Positions 16,503 to 24,601 of a DNA stretch of 64,000 nucleotides are shown piece by piece; position 1 is the first letter of the stretch; every line of letters starts with the position of its first letter. Below the pieces are notes generated by a model that was not told the origin of the DNA, searched no databases, and worked only from the letters and a program-made list of their open reading frames with translations. Origin of the DNA: JAGHEK01 sp044426235 (GTDB lineage: Bacteria; Bacillota; Clostridia; Peptostreptococcales; Peptostreptococcaceae). A program made the position numbers and the translations under genes. The DNA is taken from positions 124,001 through 188,000 of the forward strand of contig JAWXUS010000001.1 of assembly GCA_044426235.1 (NCBI GenBank), written 5' to 3'.

Positions 16503-16566
16503 AAATTTATAGAAGATAACAAATATGAATTTAACATAAATAAAATTTAAAAGGAGATATAAAATT

Positions 16567-17112
16567 ATGAATAAAAAAATATTATCATTATCATTAACAT
16601 CATTACTTGGATTAAGCATTATGACAGGATTTGCTAGTGCAGACGAAACAACTTCTGAAGAAGTAGTTACTCCTGTAACTCAAGAAGTAGCACAAGGTAG
16701 AAAAGAAAAAGGTGCTCCTAGAGAAGATAAATTAGAAGGTGCTGAAAAAACTGACAAAAAAGCTAAAAAAGAAAAAACTGAATTAACTGAAGAGCAAAAA
16801 CTTGAAATAGAAACCAAAAAACAAGAATTACAAGCTACTATTGAAGAAAACTACAGTAAATTAACTGAAGAACAAAAAGCTTTATTCGATAAGTATCTTA
16901 AAAAAGATGAAACTGAAAAATTGACTAAAGAAGAATTTGAGGCTTTAACTGACGAAGAAAAAACTGCTCTTGAAGAAGAAATAAAAGATAAAAAAGAAGA
17001 ACACAAATCTTTATTTGAATCAATGACTGACGAAGAAAAAGCACAACTTGAAGAAATAAGACTTAGTGTATTCGGTGAACATGCAGGACACAATAAAAAG
17101 CATAAAAAATAA
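16567..17112 (+). CDS. Secreted, highly charged small protein, copy 2
   Basis: This 181-residue paralogue has an identical signal peptide and the same chain of LTEEQK/LTDEEK/MTDEEK helices as the product at 15910. Substitutions include M to I, N to S, K to E and A to D in the second half. The C-terminus reads HAGHNKKHKK, replacing the cysteine-containing tail of copy 1 with histidines. It has its own regulated promoter and ends at a hairpin terminator. The function is unknown; an exported chaperone or metal-responsive role is possible. Confidence 0.85.
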   Translation: MNKKILSLSLTSLLGLSIMTGFASADETTSEEVVTPVTQEVAQGRKEKGAPREDKLEGAEKTDKKAKKEKTELTEEQKLEIETKKQELQATIEENYSKLTEEQKALFDKYLKKDETEKLTKEEFEALTDEEKTALEEEIKDKKEEHKSLFESMTDEEKAQLEEIRLSVFGEHAGHNKKHKK

Positions 17113-17146
17113 GTAAAAGCCCTTAATTGGGTTTTACTTATTTTTT
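17111..17146 (+). terminator. Terminator after the duplicated secreted-protein genes
   Basis: AAGTAAAAGCCC and GGGTTTTACTT form an 11-bp stem with one bulged G around TTAATT, followed by a T-rich run. No such hairpin lies between the two copies, so read-through from copy 1 to copy 2 is possible. Confidence 0.85.
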
Positions 17147-17167
17147 ATTTTATCAATATAATATTTA

Positions 17168-18019
17168 TTATCTCAAATCTTTACATATATAATTATCTAA
17201 TACATAATATCCATTTTTATTATAAAAGTTAATTAATTTTTCTCTAAACTCATCATCTAATGGATATAATATTCCTTTTATTTTATATACTTCCTTCATA
17301 TCATATTTAGTTTTAATAATCTTATTTATTTCTTTGACTATCGATTCAACGTTAGACAACATAAAGCTACCATGTCCAATACCTCTTCTTAAAACCATAA
17401 AATCACATATTTTAATGTATGGAGTAGGATACTCATCTTCATATCTAATATGTAAAACTGACTTATCTAATAAATCTCCATATTTTGAAAATAAATATAT
17501 AGTCGATAAACCATTATTTATAAATGTATCTATATTAAAATATAATGCTATTAAATTATTGTTTTCATCTTGATGAAACTTTAAATATATATTTTTACTT
17601 TCATAATCAAATATATTATAGTAATCTTTTACTTGATATACTACTGATAAAAATTTATTATAACGATATATAATATTAATTATACTATCTTTAGTTTCTT
17701 TATTTAACTTTTCTAATCTTTCCTTATTAATTCTAATATTTATTTCACATACTTGTGGATCTAATTTACATTTTTCTATATTTTCATAATAATCAAAATC
17801 AAATTCACTTTCAGATATTTTTTGTTTATCAAATTTCTTTAAATCATTTATATCATAAAACTTTAAATCACTATATAATTTATCTAGAGATAAGTTGATT
17901 TTAACTACATTGTCATTATTCATTTGTATCATTTGTAATTGATGACTTAATATATCTAAATCTATTTTTTTACAAGTTCTAAAAATTTTATTTTTCATAC
18001 AACTAATATTCTTAAACAT
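17168..18019 (-). CDS. Hypothetical protein with a GNAT-like C-terminal segment
   Basis: I do not recognise the full 283-residue protein. The first 150 residues are Lys/Asp/Asn-rich with no clear domain. The C-terminal part (about 185-280) has the flow of a GNAT acetyltransferase: RRGIGHGSFMLSNVESIVKE resembles the acetyl-CoA-binding R-x-x-G-x-G/A turn and following helix, and REKLINFYNKNGYYV matches the typical last helix and strand. GAAGGGGAT precedes the ATG at 18017-18019, so the ORF's upstream ATG at 18046 is not used. It is a single gene without an obvious partner. Confidence 0.7.
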   Translation of the reverse strand: MFKNISCMKNKIFRTCKKIDLDILSHQLQMIQMNNDNVVKINLSLDKLYSDLKFYDINDLKKFDKQKISESEFDFDYYENIEKCKLDPQVCEINIRINKERLEKLNKETKDSIINIIYRYNKFLSVVYQVKDYYNIFDYESKNIYLKFHQDENNNLIALYFNIDTFINNGLSTIYLFSKYGDLLDKSVLHIRYEDEYPTPYIKICDFMVLRRGIGHGSFMLSNVESIVKEINKIIKTKYDMKEVYKIKGILYPLDDEFREKLINFYNKNGYYVLDNYICKDLR

Positions 18020-18201
18020 ATAATCCCCTTCATTCAATATATTCAAATTATATGTCTAATAGTACGTACAGTAAGAATATAAATAAAAATATACATCTTA
18101 CAAAGATGAATTTATATATAATTGTTTACTAGTTTAAAACTAAATATTTATATATCATTCTTTTCTACAAATTTATATATCTTATATTTACTATTTTATA
18201 T

Positions 18202-18230
18202 AAAAAAGAATGTAGAATTATCTACATTCT
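18202..18230 (-). terminator. Terminator of the flavoprotein operon
   Basis: AGAATGTAGA and TCTACATTCT form a perfect 10-bp stem around a four-base loop, followed on the minus strand by a T-run. It lies nine bases after the FAD-oxidoreductase stop codon. Confidence 0.92.
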
Positions 18231-18238
18231 AAAATACT

Positions 18239-19519
18239 CTATAAAACTTTCTTTTTAAATATATCTGTAAGACCACATTCTTCAATTCTATTTTGAATTT
18301 TTTCTTTATCTATAGTATAAAAATCTAACTCTTTCATTCTTTCAAAGTATATACTTCCTGCAAAAGTAAATTTCTTCATATTCCCATCTTCTTTATTAAA
18401 TTCTTCAAGTGAATATGACAAGAAATCTCCTATTAATATATTTGTTGGTAGTTTAAATAAATACACGTCTGCGCAGTATCTTGATGCATTATATCCTGCC
18501 ATAGTTCCAGTACATATTGCCTCAGTATGTCCAACATAAAATCCTGATTTTTCTCCTCCAACAAATAAATTACAAATTCCTCTAGCCCTCATATATGAAT
18601 CTCTTTTTGCAACCGCTGCATATCTAATAGAATTTCCTTTTCCACCTGCATATGGATCAACTATCATAGCTCCTTCAAATCCTGGTATTTTTCTTAATTT
18701 ATCAATTGGATAAAAAGGGCTCATAAGTTTTGCATGTCCTGTATCAATTAAAACTACATTTTCTGAAAATTCTTTAAGTGCATATTGCTGGCAAACTTTT
18801 ATATCTAATTTTTCTTCATTTCTCATATTTTCAGGAATTGGAACAACACAAGATCCTTTCTCATTAAGTTCATCTTGTATTTCTTGTCCTAAACTTTCCT
18901 TTAAAAGTTTCATAGAACCACTAAATGCACCATATTCTCCTGTATTTCTTTTTCCAATCATATCAGTTAACCCACATTTTGCAGTTATACTAACTCTTCC
19001 TCCAAATGCCGGACATCTAAGAACACACATTGAACACCCATTTCCATAAGCCTCACAAATTCCCATAGGCCCACTAGTACCAGTTGTATCAATAAATGCA
19101 TCTCCACAAATTTCTTCATTATTTGCAAGTACTACAGATATTATTTTATTATCATCTAAATTAACATCAATAACCCTACTTATAAATTTAACTTCTATTC
19201 CCATTTCTAAAACCTTATCTCTAACAACTCTCTCAACCTTCATTACGTCATAAATTGTTGCATGTTTATGTCCTGGAAATTCAATATCTTTGTGAGTATA
19301 GTTAGTGTCAATAATATCAAATAATTCATTTGCACCAAGAGATATCATTTCCTCAGATGCACTATATCTTCCGTTATTTCTCATTATTCCACCAACATTT
19401 CCAAGTCCTAATAACATATCCGTTCTCTCAAGAATTAAAACATCAGCACCACTTTTTTTGGCTTGAATAGCCGCAGCACATCCAGCCCAACCTCCTCCTA
19501 TTACAATTATCTTTTTCAT
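18239..19519 (-). CDS. FAD-dependent oxidoreductase
   Basis: The 426-residue flavoprotein starts with a Rossmann dinucleotide-binding motif IVIGGGWAGCAAAIQ and an acidic residue at the end of strand 2 (LILERTD), so it should bind FAD. GGIMRNNGRY and DTTGTSGPMG fit the FAD_oxidored family. Cysteines are frequent, including CSMCVLRCP, which could carry a redox centre. It lies ten bases after an iron-sulfur electron-transfer gene; the pair probably forms a complex passing electrons between NAD(P)H and an unknown substrate. The ATG follows AGGGGGG. The substrate is not predictable from the sequence. Confidence 0.83.
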   Translation of the reverse strand: MKKIIVIGGGWAGCAAAIQAKKSGADVLILERTDMLLGLGNVGGIMRNNGRYSASEEMISLGANELFDIIDTNYTHKDIEFPGHKHATIYDVMKVERVVRDKVLEMGIEVKFISRVIDVNLDDNKIISVVLANNEEICGDAFIDTTGTSGPMGICEAYGNGCSMCVLRCPAFGGRVSITAKCGLTDMIGKRNTGEYGAFSGSMKLLKESLGQEIQDELNEKGSCVVPIPENMRNEEKLDIKVCQQYALKEFSENVVLIDTGHAKLMSPFYPIDKLRKIPGFEGAMIVDPYAGGKGNSIRYAAVAKRDSYMRARGICNLFVGGEKSGFYVGHTEAICTGTMAGYNASRYCADVYLFKLPTNILIGDFLSYSLEEFNKEDGNMKKFTFAGSIYFERMKELDFYTIDKEKIQNRIEECGLTDIFKKKVL

Positions 19520-19529
19520 AAAATCCCCC

Positions 19530-20474
19530 CTAAAACTTAGCCTTTAAAAATTTTCTACTATCTACTTGTGATTTGCAAGTTTTAACTATTTCTCCATCAA
19601 TATTAATACCACATGCACCACAAATTCCTTCACCGCAACAAATTAAATTGTTATTTGCAATGCTATATTTTATTCTTTTGTCAATAGAATCTATTTGATC
19701 CATTAAAATTTTACTAACTATCATACTACTTGCACTATAAACAAATGAAATATCATTTTCTTTAATGTGTCCCCTTAAGTAGTCTAATTCTTCTTCAAAC
19801 TTAAAATAATACATATTAACTTTTAATTCATTTATCTTTTCAATAACATCTTTTATAACAATCCCACCATTATTAATAAAAACATCAACTTTATTATTAT
19901 TTTCTACTAATTTTTTAATAACTTTAATAGCATTTACTTGGGATAGACCGCTTAACATAACCACACAATTTTCATTTTTAGCTTCATTTATTTCTTTCAA
20001 ACCAAAAATTCCGTTAAAATATGGTGATTTAACGTATACCTTTTTTTCCTTAACAATTGATTTAGTTTTAACTCCAATAGCCTTAACAACAACTTCAAGT
20101 ATATCTTCATTAACATCCATAACTGAAATTGGAGTATTAAATATATCACTAAGTTGACTCTTTAACATTATATATGACCCTGGTTTTTTTAGGTCAATTC
20201 CAATATGTGTTGGAATTTTAATCTTCATATGATATGTTTCATCTTCAATTTCTTCTATATAAATAACATCGCATAAATGTTGTTCTCTTTCTGTTGTATT
20301 CTTACAATTATTGTGATTTAATTCATTTAAAATACAAACCCCCTGCCATACACAATCACAATTTCTTTTGCAATTTAGCATATTACATCTAACACAATCT
20401 TTTGAATGTGCAAGAGGGCATGGACAGTATTTTCCTCCTGAATCAATACAATTTTGTATCTTATTCTTATTCAA
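19530..20474 (-). CDS. Electron-transfer protein: Cys-rich N-terminus, ferredoxin-reductase-like core, 2Fe-2S tail
   Basis: The protein of about 314 residues has three parts. The N-terminal 50 residues hold about eleven cysteines (for example CPCPLAHSKDCVRCNMLNC), likely Fe-S or zinc ligands. The middle resembles a flavin/NAD-binding ferredoxin reductase. The C-terminus has the PyrK/DHODB-type 2Fe-2S motif CCGEGICGACG and a later VKTCKSQV. Unlike PyrK it carries the extra cysteine block, and its partner is an FAD oxidoreductase rather than PyrD. The frame opens at a TTG at 20492 inside a G-run. The TTG at 20472-20474 lies ten bases after GGGGGA and is preferred; the start is uncertain. Confidence 0.75.
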   Translation of the reverse strand: MNKNKIQNCIDSGGKYCPCPLAHSKDCVRCNMLNCKRNCDCVWQGVCILNELNHNNCKNTTEREQHLCDVIYIEEIEDETYHMKIKIPTHIGIDLKKPGSYIMLKSQLSDIFNTPISVMDVNEDILEVVVKAIGVKTKSIVKEKKVYVKSPYFNGIFGLKEINEAKNENCVVMLSGLSQVNAIKVIKKLVENNNKVDVFINNGGIVIKDVIEKINELKVNMYYFKFEEELDYLRGHIKENDISFVYSASSMIVSKILMDQIDSIDKRIKYSIANNNLICCGEGICGACGINIDGEIVKTCKSQVDSRKFLKAKF

Positions 20475-20570
20475 CCTACCCACTTCCCCCAAATGATATT
20501 TTAACTTTTTAATATATATTTAATTTATTAATAATATAGAGTTTTTGTTACAAAACAAATATTTAAACAC

Positions 20571-20598
20571 AAAAAAAACTAGCGACTAAGTCACTAGT
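20571..20598 (-). terminator. Terminator after the YtxH/DUF948 gene pair
   Basis: ACTAGTGAC and GTCGCTAGT form a 9-bp stem (one G-T pair) around TTA, followed by eight Ts on the minus strand. It directly abuts the stop codon of the DUF948-like gene. Confidence 0.9.
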
Positions 20599-20931
20599 TT
20601 ATTTCATAAATATATTTTTTACTATTGTAACAACATCCATTGCTATATCAGTATTAGATTTTATACTTTCTTTAGTAACAACTATATCTGCTGCTATATC
20701 TGTTGCTACATCTGATACATCTTTAGCATTATCAGTTATTTCTTCAACATTTCTAATTATTTTAGGAACATTATCAAGCGAATCATTTATGCTTTTTGCA
20801 TTATATATTAACATATCGTTAACATTTTTTATTATTTTATTAATATTTACAAGAGTATATATTAAAAATCCAACAAATACTATTAAAGAAATACTTAATA
20901 ATAATTGTATAAATTGAAAATCAATATACAT
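20599..20931 (-). CDS. DUF948-like membrane-anchored protein
   Basis: The 110-residue protein has one N-terminal membrane segment (about residues 8-27, LLLSISLIVFVGFLIYTLVN). A long amphipathic helix follows, with heptad-like repeats of NVDD/NVEEITDNAKDVSDVATDIA, as in DUF948 proteins. It overlaps the preceding YtxH-like gene by one base (TAATG), a pairing common in Firmicutes that is often linked to envelope or general stress. No catalytic motif is present; the role is probably structural or scaffolding. Confidence 0.75.
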   Translation of the reverse strand: MYIDFQFIQLLLSISLIVFVGFLIYTLVNINKIIKNVNDMLIYNAKSINDSLDNVPKIIRNVEEITDNAKDVSDVATDIAADIVVTKESIKSNTDIAMDVVTIVKNIFMK

Positions 20932-21326
20932 TATTTATCTTCCTCTTCCATTTCAAGTAATTCAACAACTTCTTCATCAGATAATTCTGTTTCTAATAAT
21001 GATTCATCAGTATTTTTCTTTGAGTCTATATATTCTTTTATTTTTTGCTTTGATTCTTCAAATTTAGCTTTATTTTCTTCTAATTTGAAAGTTGCACTTT
21101 CTTTTACTTCAGTAGCTTTTTGAGATATTTTTTCACTAACTTCAGTTCCAGCCTCTTTTATAGAATCTCTAGTTTCTTTTCCTGATTTAGGTGCTAATAA
21201 TACACCCGCTGCAACTCCAGCAGCTGCTGCTGCAACCCCTACTGCTGCTGCTGCTTGTGTTTTTTCTTTTTTTAATGCTTTTTCTTTTGCTATTTTTTTA
21301 GCTTCAATTTTTTCTATTAATTTCAT
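20931..21326 (-). CDS. YtxH-domain protein
   Basis: This 131-residue protein has a basic N-terminus, an Ala/Val/Gly-rich hydrophobic segment (AAAVGVAAAAAGVAAGVLLA) followed by PKSGKETRDSIKEAG, the hallmark of YtxH proteins, and a charged coiled coil ending in an acidic tail. It is likely membrane-associated. The ATG follows ATAGGAGG. It is translationally coupled to the downstream DUF948-like gene. Confidence 0.8.
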   Translation of the reverse strand: MKLIEKIEAKKIAKEKALKKEKTQAAAAVGVAAAAAGVAAGVLLAPKSGKETRDSIKEAGTEVSEKISQKATEVKESATFKLEENKAKFEESKQKIKEYIDSKKNTDESLLETELSDEEVVELLEMEEEDK

Positions 21327-21422
21327 AAAAATATCCTCCTATATATGTATATCTTGTACATTTTTAATTATATCATACGTGAAACTTTTTTACTATGTAA
21401 TTTACTCAAATTTACCTTAACT

Positions 21423-21941
21423 TTAATATGTTGGTAAATTAGGTAGTACACTCAAAGATTCAACGTTTAATAGCTTAAGTAATTCTGTTGTAGTTTCATA
21501 AATTATAGGTTTTCCTATTTTATTTAATCGACCTGCCTCGAATATAAGATTATTATCAAGTAATGTTTGAAGTGTTTTATCACATTTTACACCTCTAATA
21601 TCTTCAATTTCAACCTTAGTAATTGGTTGCTTATAAATTATAATAGTTAAAGTTTCAAGAGTTGCTTGGCTTAAAGTCTTTCTTTTTTTAGGCTCAAGTA
21701 ATCTTTTATTATAATCTATATAAATCTTATTACTACACATTTGATATTTATCTTCTAATTTTAAAATGGAAATACCTCTTTTTTGAATATCATATTCATT
21801 AGCTAATATTTCTATTTCTTTCTCTATTTCTTTAATTGAAAATCTATTTTCCAAAACATTTTTTATATCCTTTATAGAAATTGGCTCTCCATAAGAAAAT
21901 AAAAGTGATTCTATTATATTTTTTAATTCGTCATCATTCAT
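21423..21941 (-). CDS. scpB: Segregation and condensation protein B
   Basis: The 172-residue ScpB consists of two winged-helix domains and helps join SMC and ScpA into the chromosome-condensing complex. Family blocks are IIESLLFSYGEPISIKDI, LSQATLETLTIIIYKQPITK, VEIEDIRGVKCDKTLQTLL and GRLNKIGKPIIYETT. The ATG overlaps the scpA stop codon by one base and is preceded by AGAGGA. It is the distal gene of the M50-scpA-scpB operon. The length is slightly short of many ScpB proteins, with a brief C-terminal tail. Confidence 0.93.
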   Translation of the reverse strand: MNDDELKNIIESLLFSYGEPISIKDIKNVLENRFSIKEIEKEIEILANEYDIQKRGISILKLEDKYQMCSNKIYIDYNKRLLEPKKRKTLSQATLETLTIIIYKQPITKVEIEDIRGVKCDKTLQTLLDNNLIFEAGRLNKIGKPIIYETTTELLKLLNVESLSVLPNLPTY

Positions 21942-22645
21942 TAGTTTTCCTCTAATTTTTTTATTATTATATTATCAAAAGTATTATTTTGATAAAAAGT
22001 TAAATAATTCGATTTTATAAGCTCAAGTACAGATAAAAATGTAGCTATAACTTCTTTTTTATCATTATTTTTCACTAAATATAAAAAATCTACTTCATCT
22101 TTATCTTTCATAATATATTTTATATAGTCTATTTTTTCCTCTATTGAAATTATTTTTTCACGAACGATATACTCCATATCAAATTCCAATACTTCTTCTT
22201 TTATAAATAATCTATTAAATATTTTTTGGATTTCTTTAATAGATATTGTATTTAAATCTAGAGTATCCTCTTCAACAATTTCTTCTTTTTTCCTAAAAAA
22301 TACTTCACTTTGATAATTAACTTCTAAATTATTTAATGCATCTTTATATTTTTTATACTCTTCTAATTTTTGTGTTAACTCAAGTCTTGGATCAACTTCA
22401 TCTTCATTATCTCTTTGTTTAAAAAGTAAATATTTAGATTTTATTTCAAGAAGTTTTGTCGCCATAATCAAAAAATCACTAGTTATTTCAAGGTTCATTT
22501 CTTCTAATAAATTTAAATACTCCATATACTGAATAGTTATCTCTTTTATAGCTATATCTTTTATATCAATCTTTTGTTTATGTATTAAGTCATATAGAAG
22601 GTCTAGAGGACCTTCATATATGTTTAGTTGAATTTCATATTTCAT
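21941..22645 (-). CDS. scpA: Segregation and condensation protein A
   Basis: The 234-residue kleisin binds SMC and ScpB to organise and segregate the chromosome. The N-terminal signature is YEGPLDLLYDLIHKQKIDIKDI, followed by FLIMATKLLEIKSKYLLF. A winged-helix C-terminus contains EVIATFLSVLELIK. The ATG lies two bases after the TAG of the M50 protease gene and has no ribosome binding site of its own, so translation is probably coupled. ScpA next to a site-2 protease is a frequent Firmicute arrangement. Confidence 0.95.
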   Translation of the reverse strand: MKYEIQLNIYEGPLDLLYDLIHKQKIDIKDIAIKEITIQYMEYLNLLEEMNLEITSDFLIMATKLLEIKSKYLLFKQRDNEDEVDPRLELTQKLEEYKKYKDALNNLEVNYQSEVFFRKKEEIVEEDTLDLNTISIKEIQKIFNRLFIKEEVLEFDMEYIVREKIISIEEKIDYIKYIMKDKDEVDFLYLVKNNDKKEVIATFLSVLELIKSNYLTFYQNNTFDNIIIKKLEEN

Positions 22646-22646
22646 A

Positions 22647-23237
22647 CTAAATAAGTGTTCCCAAAGTAAATACTATATTAAATAAGAAATTACTTATTGG
22701 ACTAATAAATGTACTCATCATTCCACTAACTATAAGTACTAAAAATATTACAGTACTTAAATCTTCATATTTATAAACAAAATCATTATATTTATAAGGA
22801 ATAAATGGTGAAATTATTTTCCATCCATCAAGTGGTGGAAGTGGAAGTAAGTTAAATGATGCAAAAAATACATTATAACTCATAGTTGTACTAGCTATTA
22901 AATAAATTGATTGAAGTGGTGCATTTTTTGCTATTATAAAGCAAATTACTGCACATATAACATTAAATAAAGCACCTGCTAATGATACTAAAGTATTTCC
23001 AACTTTATAATTTTTAAAATTATTTGAGTTAACCGGAACAGGCTTTGCCCAACCAAATCTAAATACTATCATACATAAAAGCCCAATAGGATCAAGGTGT
23101 TTCATAGGATTCAAAGTCATTCTTCCATATGCTTTTGCTGTGTCATCTCCAAGTAAATGGGCAACGTATGCGTGACCAAATTCGTGTACGCTTATTGCTG
23201 TTGATATCGCTATTATTGTTACTAATATATTAGTCAA
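22647..23237 (-). CDS. Site-2 protease family (M50) membrane metalloprotease
   Basis: The 196-residue membrane protein has zinc-binding HEFGH in ISVHEFGHAYVAHLLGD near the N-terminus and the third ligand in NLLPLPPLDGWKI. It has five to six hydrophobic segments. It cuts substrates within the membrane; the target is unknown. The start is TTG at 23235-23237, nine bases after AGGAG. No PDZ domain is present, so it belongs to the short YwhC-like class. It is the first gene of the operon with scpA and scpB. Confidence 0.9.
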   Translation of the reverse strand: MTNILVTIIAISTAISVHEFGHAYVAHLLGDDTAKAYGRMTLNPMKHLDPIGLLCMIVFRFGWAKPVPVNSNNFKNYKVGNTLVSLAGALFNVICAVICFIIAKNAPLQSIYLIASTTMSYNVFFASFNLLPLPPLDGWKIISPFIPYKYNDFVYKYEDLSTVIFLVLIVSGMMSTFISPISNFLFNIVFTLGTLI

Positions 23238-23315
23238 TTTTATATTCTCCTATTTTAGTTATTTAATAAATATTATAGTATAAAAAAAATAGTTTATCAA
23301 ATATATTTTGAAAAT

Positions 23316-23347
23316 AAAAAGCTATCTAAATTAATAGATAACTTTTT
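23316..23347 (-). terminator. Terminator of the dacF-like gene
   Basis: AAAAAGTTATCTA and TAGATAGCTTTTT form a 13-bp stem (one G-T pair) around a six-base loop and are followed by a T-rich run on the minus strand. The flanking T and A runs make it likely to work in both directions. Confidence 0.9.
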
Positions 23348-23351
23348 ATTT

Positions 23352-24491
23352 TTATATTAAGTTATTAATAACTTTTTTAAACATTTGTAAGTAACTTGCC
23401 TTATTAATATCTTTAGTAGTAATTAAATCAACACTTCCAACTAATTTTTCATCTTGATAAACTTCATAAGTTCCAAGTTTATCACCTTTTTTAATTGGTA
23501 ATTGAACATTTTCATCTAATACAACTTTCTTTACAAACTCTTTACTTTGATCTTTTTTAACTAAAAGATTTAAATCATCTTTACAAACTATTTCTACAAA
23601 ATCACTATCTGCTTTATCAAACTCTATTTTTTGTACTTCTGAATCTTTATTTAATAATTTTATAGTTTCGTAATTCATAAATCCATAATTAAGTAAACTA
23701 GTTGCATCTTTAAATCTTTCAGGGCTTGTCGTTGCACCTAAAGTTACTGAAACTAAATGCGTATCGCCTCTTTTTGCAGATGCAGATAAACAATATTTTG
23801 CCTCATTAGTAAATCCAGTTTTAACACCAGTTGTTCCTTCATAATGCTTAACTAATTTATTAGTATTTACAAGACCAACACTAGTTTTATTTTTACCAAC
23901 AACAATAGTATCCATCCAAGTATTTAAATATTTACTTATTGCATCGTGGCTTAATAATTCTTTAGACATTAAAGCAATATCATAAGCTGTAGTATAGTGA
24001 TTTTCAACAGGCAGTCCATTAGTATTAACAAAATTTGTATCTTTCATTCCAAGTTCAGTTGCTTTTTTATTCATCATATCAACAAAACCTACAACACTTC
24101 CACCTATGTATTCAGCCATTGCAACACATCCATCATTAGCAGATGCAACAGCTATAGCCTTTATTAAATCATCTACCTTTTGAGTTTCTCCCGCCTCTAA
24201 AAAGACTTGACTTCCTCCCATACTAGATGCATTCTCACTAATTGGAACTTGATCTTCAAGAGTTATCTTATTATTTTCTAAAGCCTCCATAATAAGTAAC
24301 ATAGTCATTACTTTTGTAACGCTTGCTGGAGGTAATTTTTCGTGCGAATTTTTTTCATAAATAACTTGACCGCTAGATACGTCCATTAAAATTGCAGAAG
24401 TTGATGAAATACTTAATTCATCAGCTAAAGATATCGATATATTAGTTGTAAAAAGTACCGTACAAATAATTAGACTTAATATTTTTTTCAT
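23352..24491 (-). CDS. D-alanyl-D-alanine carboxypeptidase (DacF-type PBP)
   Basis: The 379-residue exported serine peptidase trims the terminal D-Ala from peptidoglycan stem peptides. It has a signal peptide (residues 1-23, ending SLA), SxxK in PPASVTKVMTMLL, SxN in ASANDGCVAMAEYIGG and KTG in TTGVKTGFTNEA. The C-terminal beta domain includes LPIKKGDKLGTYEVY. The length fits S11 carboxypeptidases. The ATG follows AAGAGGTGG. It is monocistronic, with a terminator after it and another after the upstream ribonuclease gene. Confidence 0.95.
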   Translation of the reverse strand: MKKILSLIICTVLFTTNISISLADELSISSTSAILMDVSSGQVIYEKNSHEKLPPASVTKVMTMLLIMEALENNKITLEDQVPISENASSMGGSQVFLEAGETQKVDDLIKAIAVASANDGCVAMAEYIGGSVVGFVDMMNKKATELGMKDTNFVNTNGLPVENHYTTAYDIALMSKELLSHDAISKYLNTWMDTIVVGKNKTSVGLVNTNKLVKHYEGTTGVKTGFTNEAKYCLSASAKRGDTHLVSVTLGATTSPERFKDATSLLNYGFMNYETIKLLNKDSEVQKIEFDKADSDFVEIVCKDDLNLLVKKDQSKEFVKKVVLDENVQLPIKKGDKLGTYEVYQDEKLVGSVDLITTKDINKASYLQMFKKVINNLI

Positions 24492-24565
24492 AAATCCACC
24501 TCTTATATTTATTTGTAGTTATTTTTCCACTAATTCTAATTTTTATAACTTAATTTATATAAAAT

Positions 24566-24595
24566 AAAAAACTTGACTAAATTAGCCAAGTTTTT
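24566..24595 (-). terminator. Terminator of the ribonuclease J gene
   Basis: AACTTGGCTA and TAGTCAAGTT form a 10-bp stem (one G-T pair) around ATT, with A and T runs on either side. It lies just after the ribonuclease J stop codon. Confidence 0.88.
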
Positions 24596-24601
24596 CTTAT
24601 A

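Larger units (their letters stand above)
15801..17112 (+). repeat. Tandem duplication of a promoter plus gene, 657-bp period
   Basis: Positions 15801-16455 and 16458-17112 are two near-identical copies covering the promoter with its direct repeat, the ribosome binding site and a 181-codon gene. The first about 110 residues differ by about two positions; differences cluster near the C-terminus. The high identity including silent positions suggests a recent duplication or gene conversion. Confidence 0.95.
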
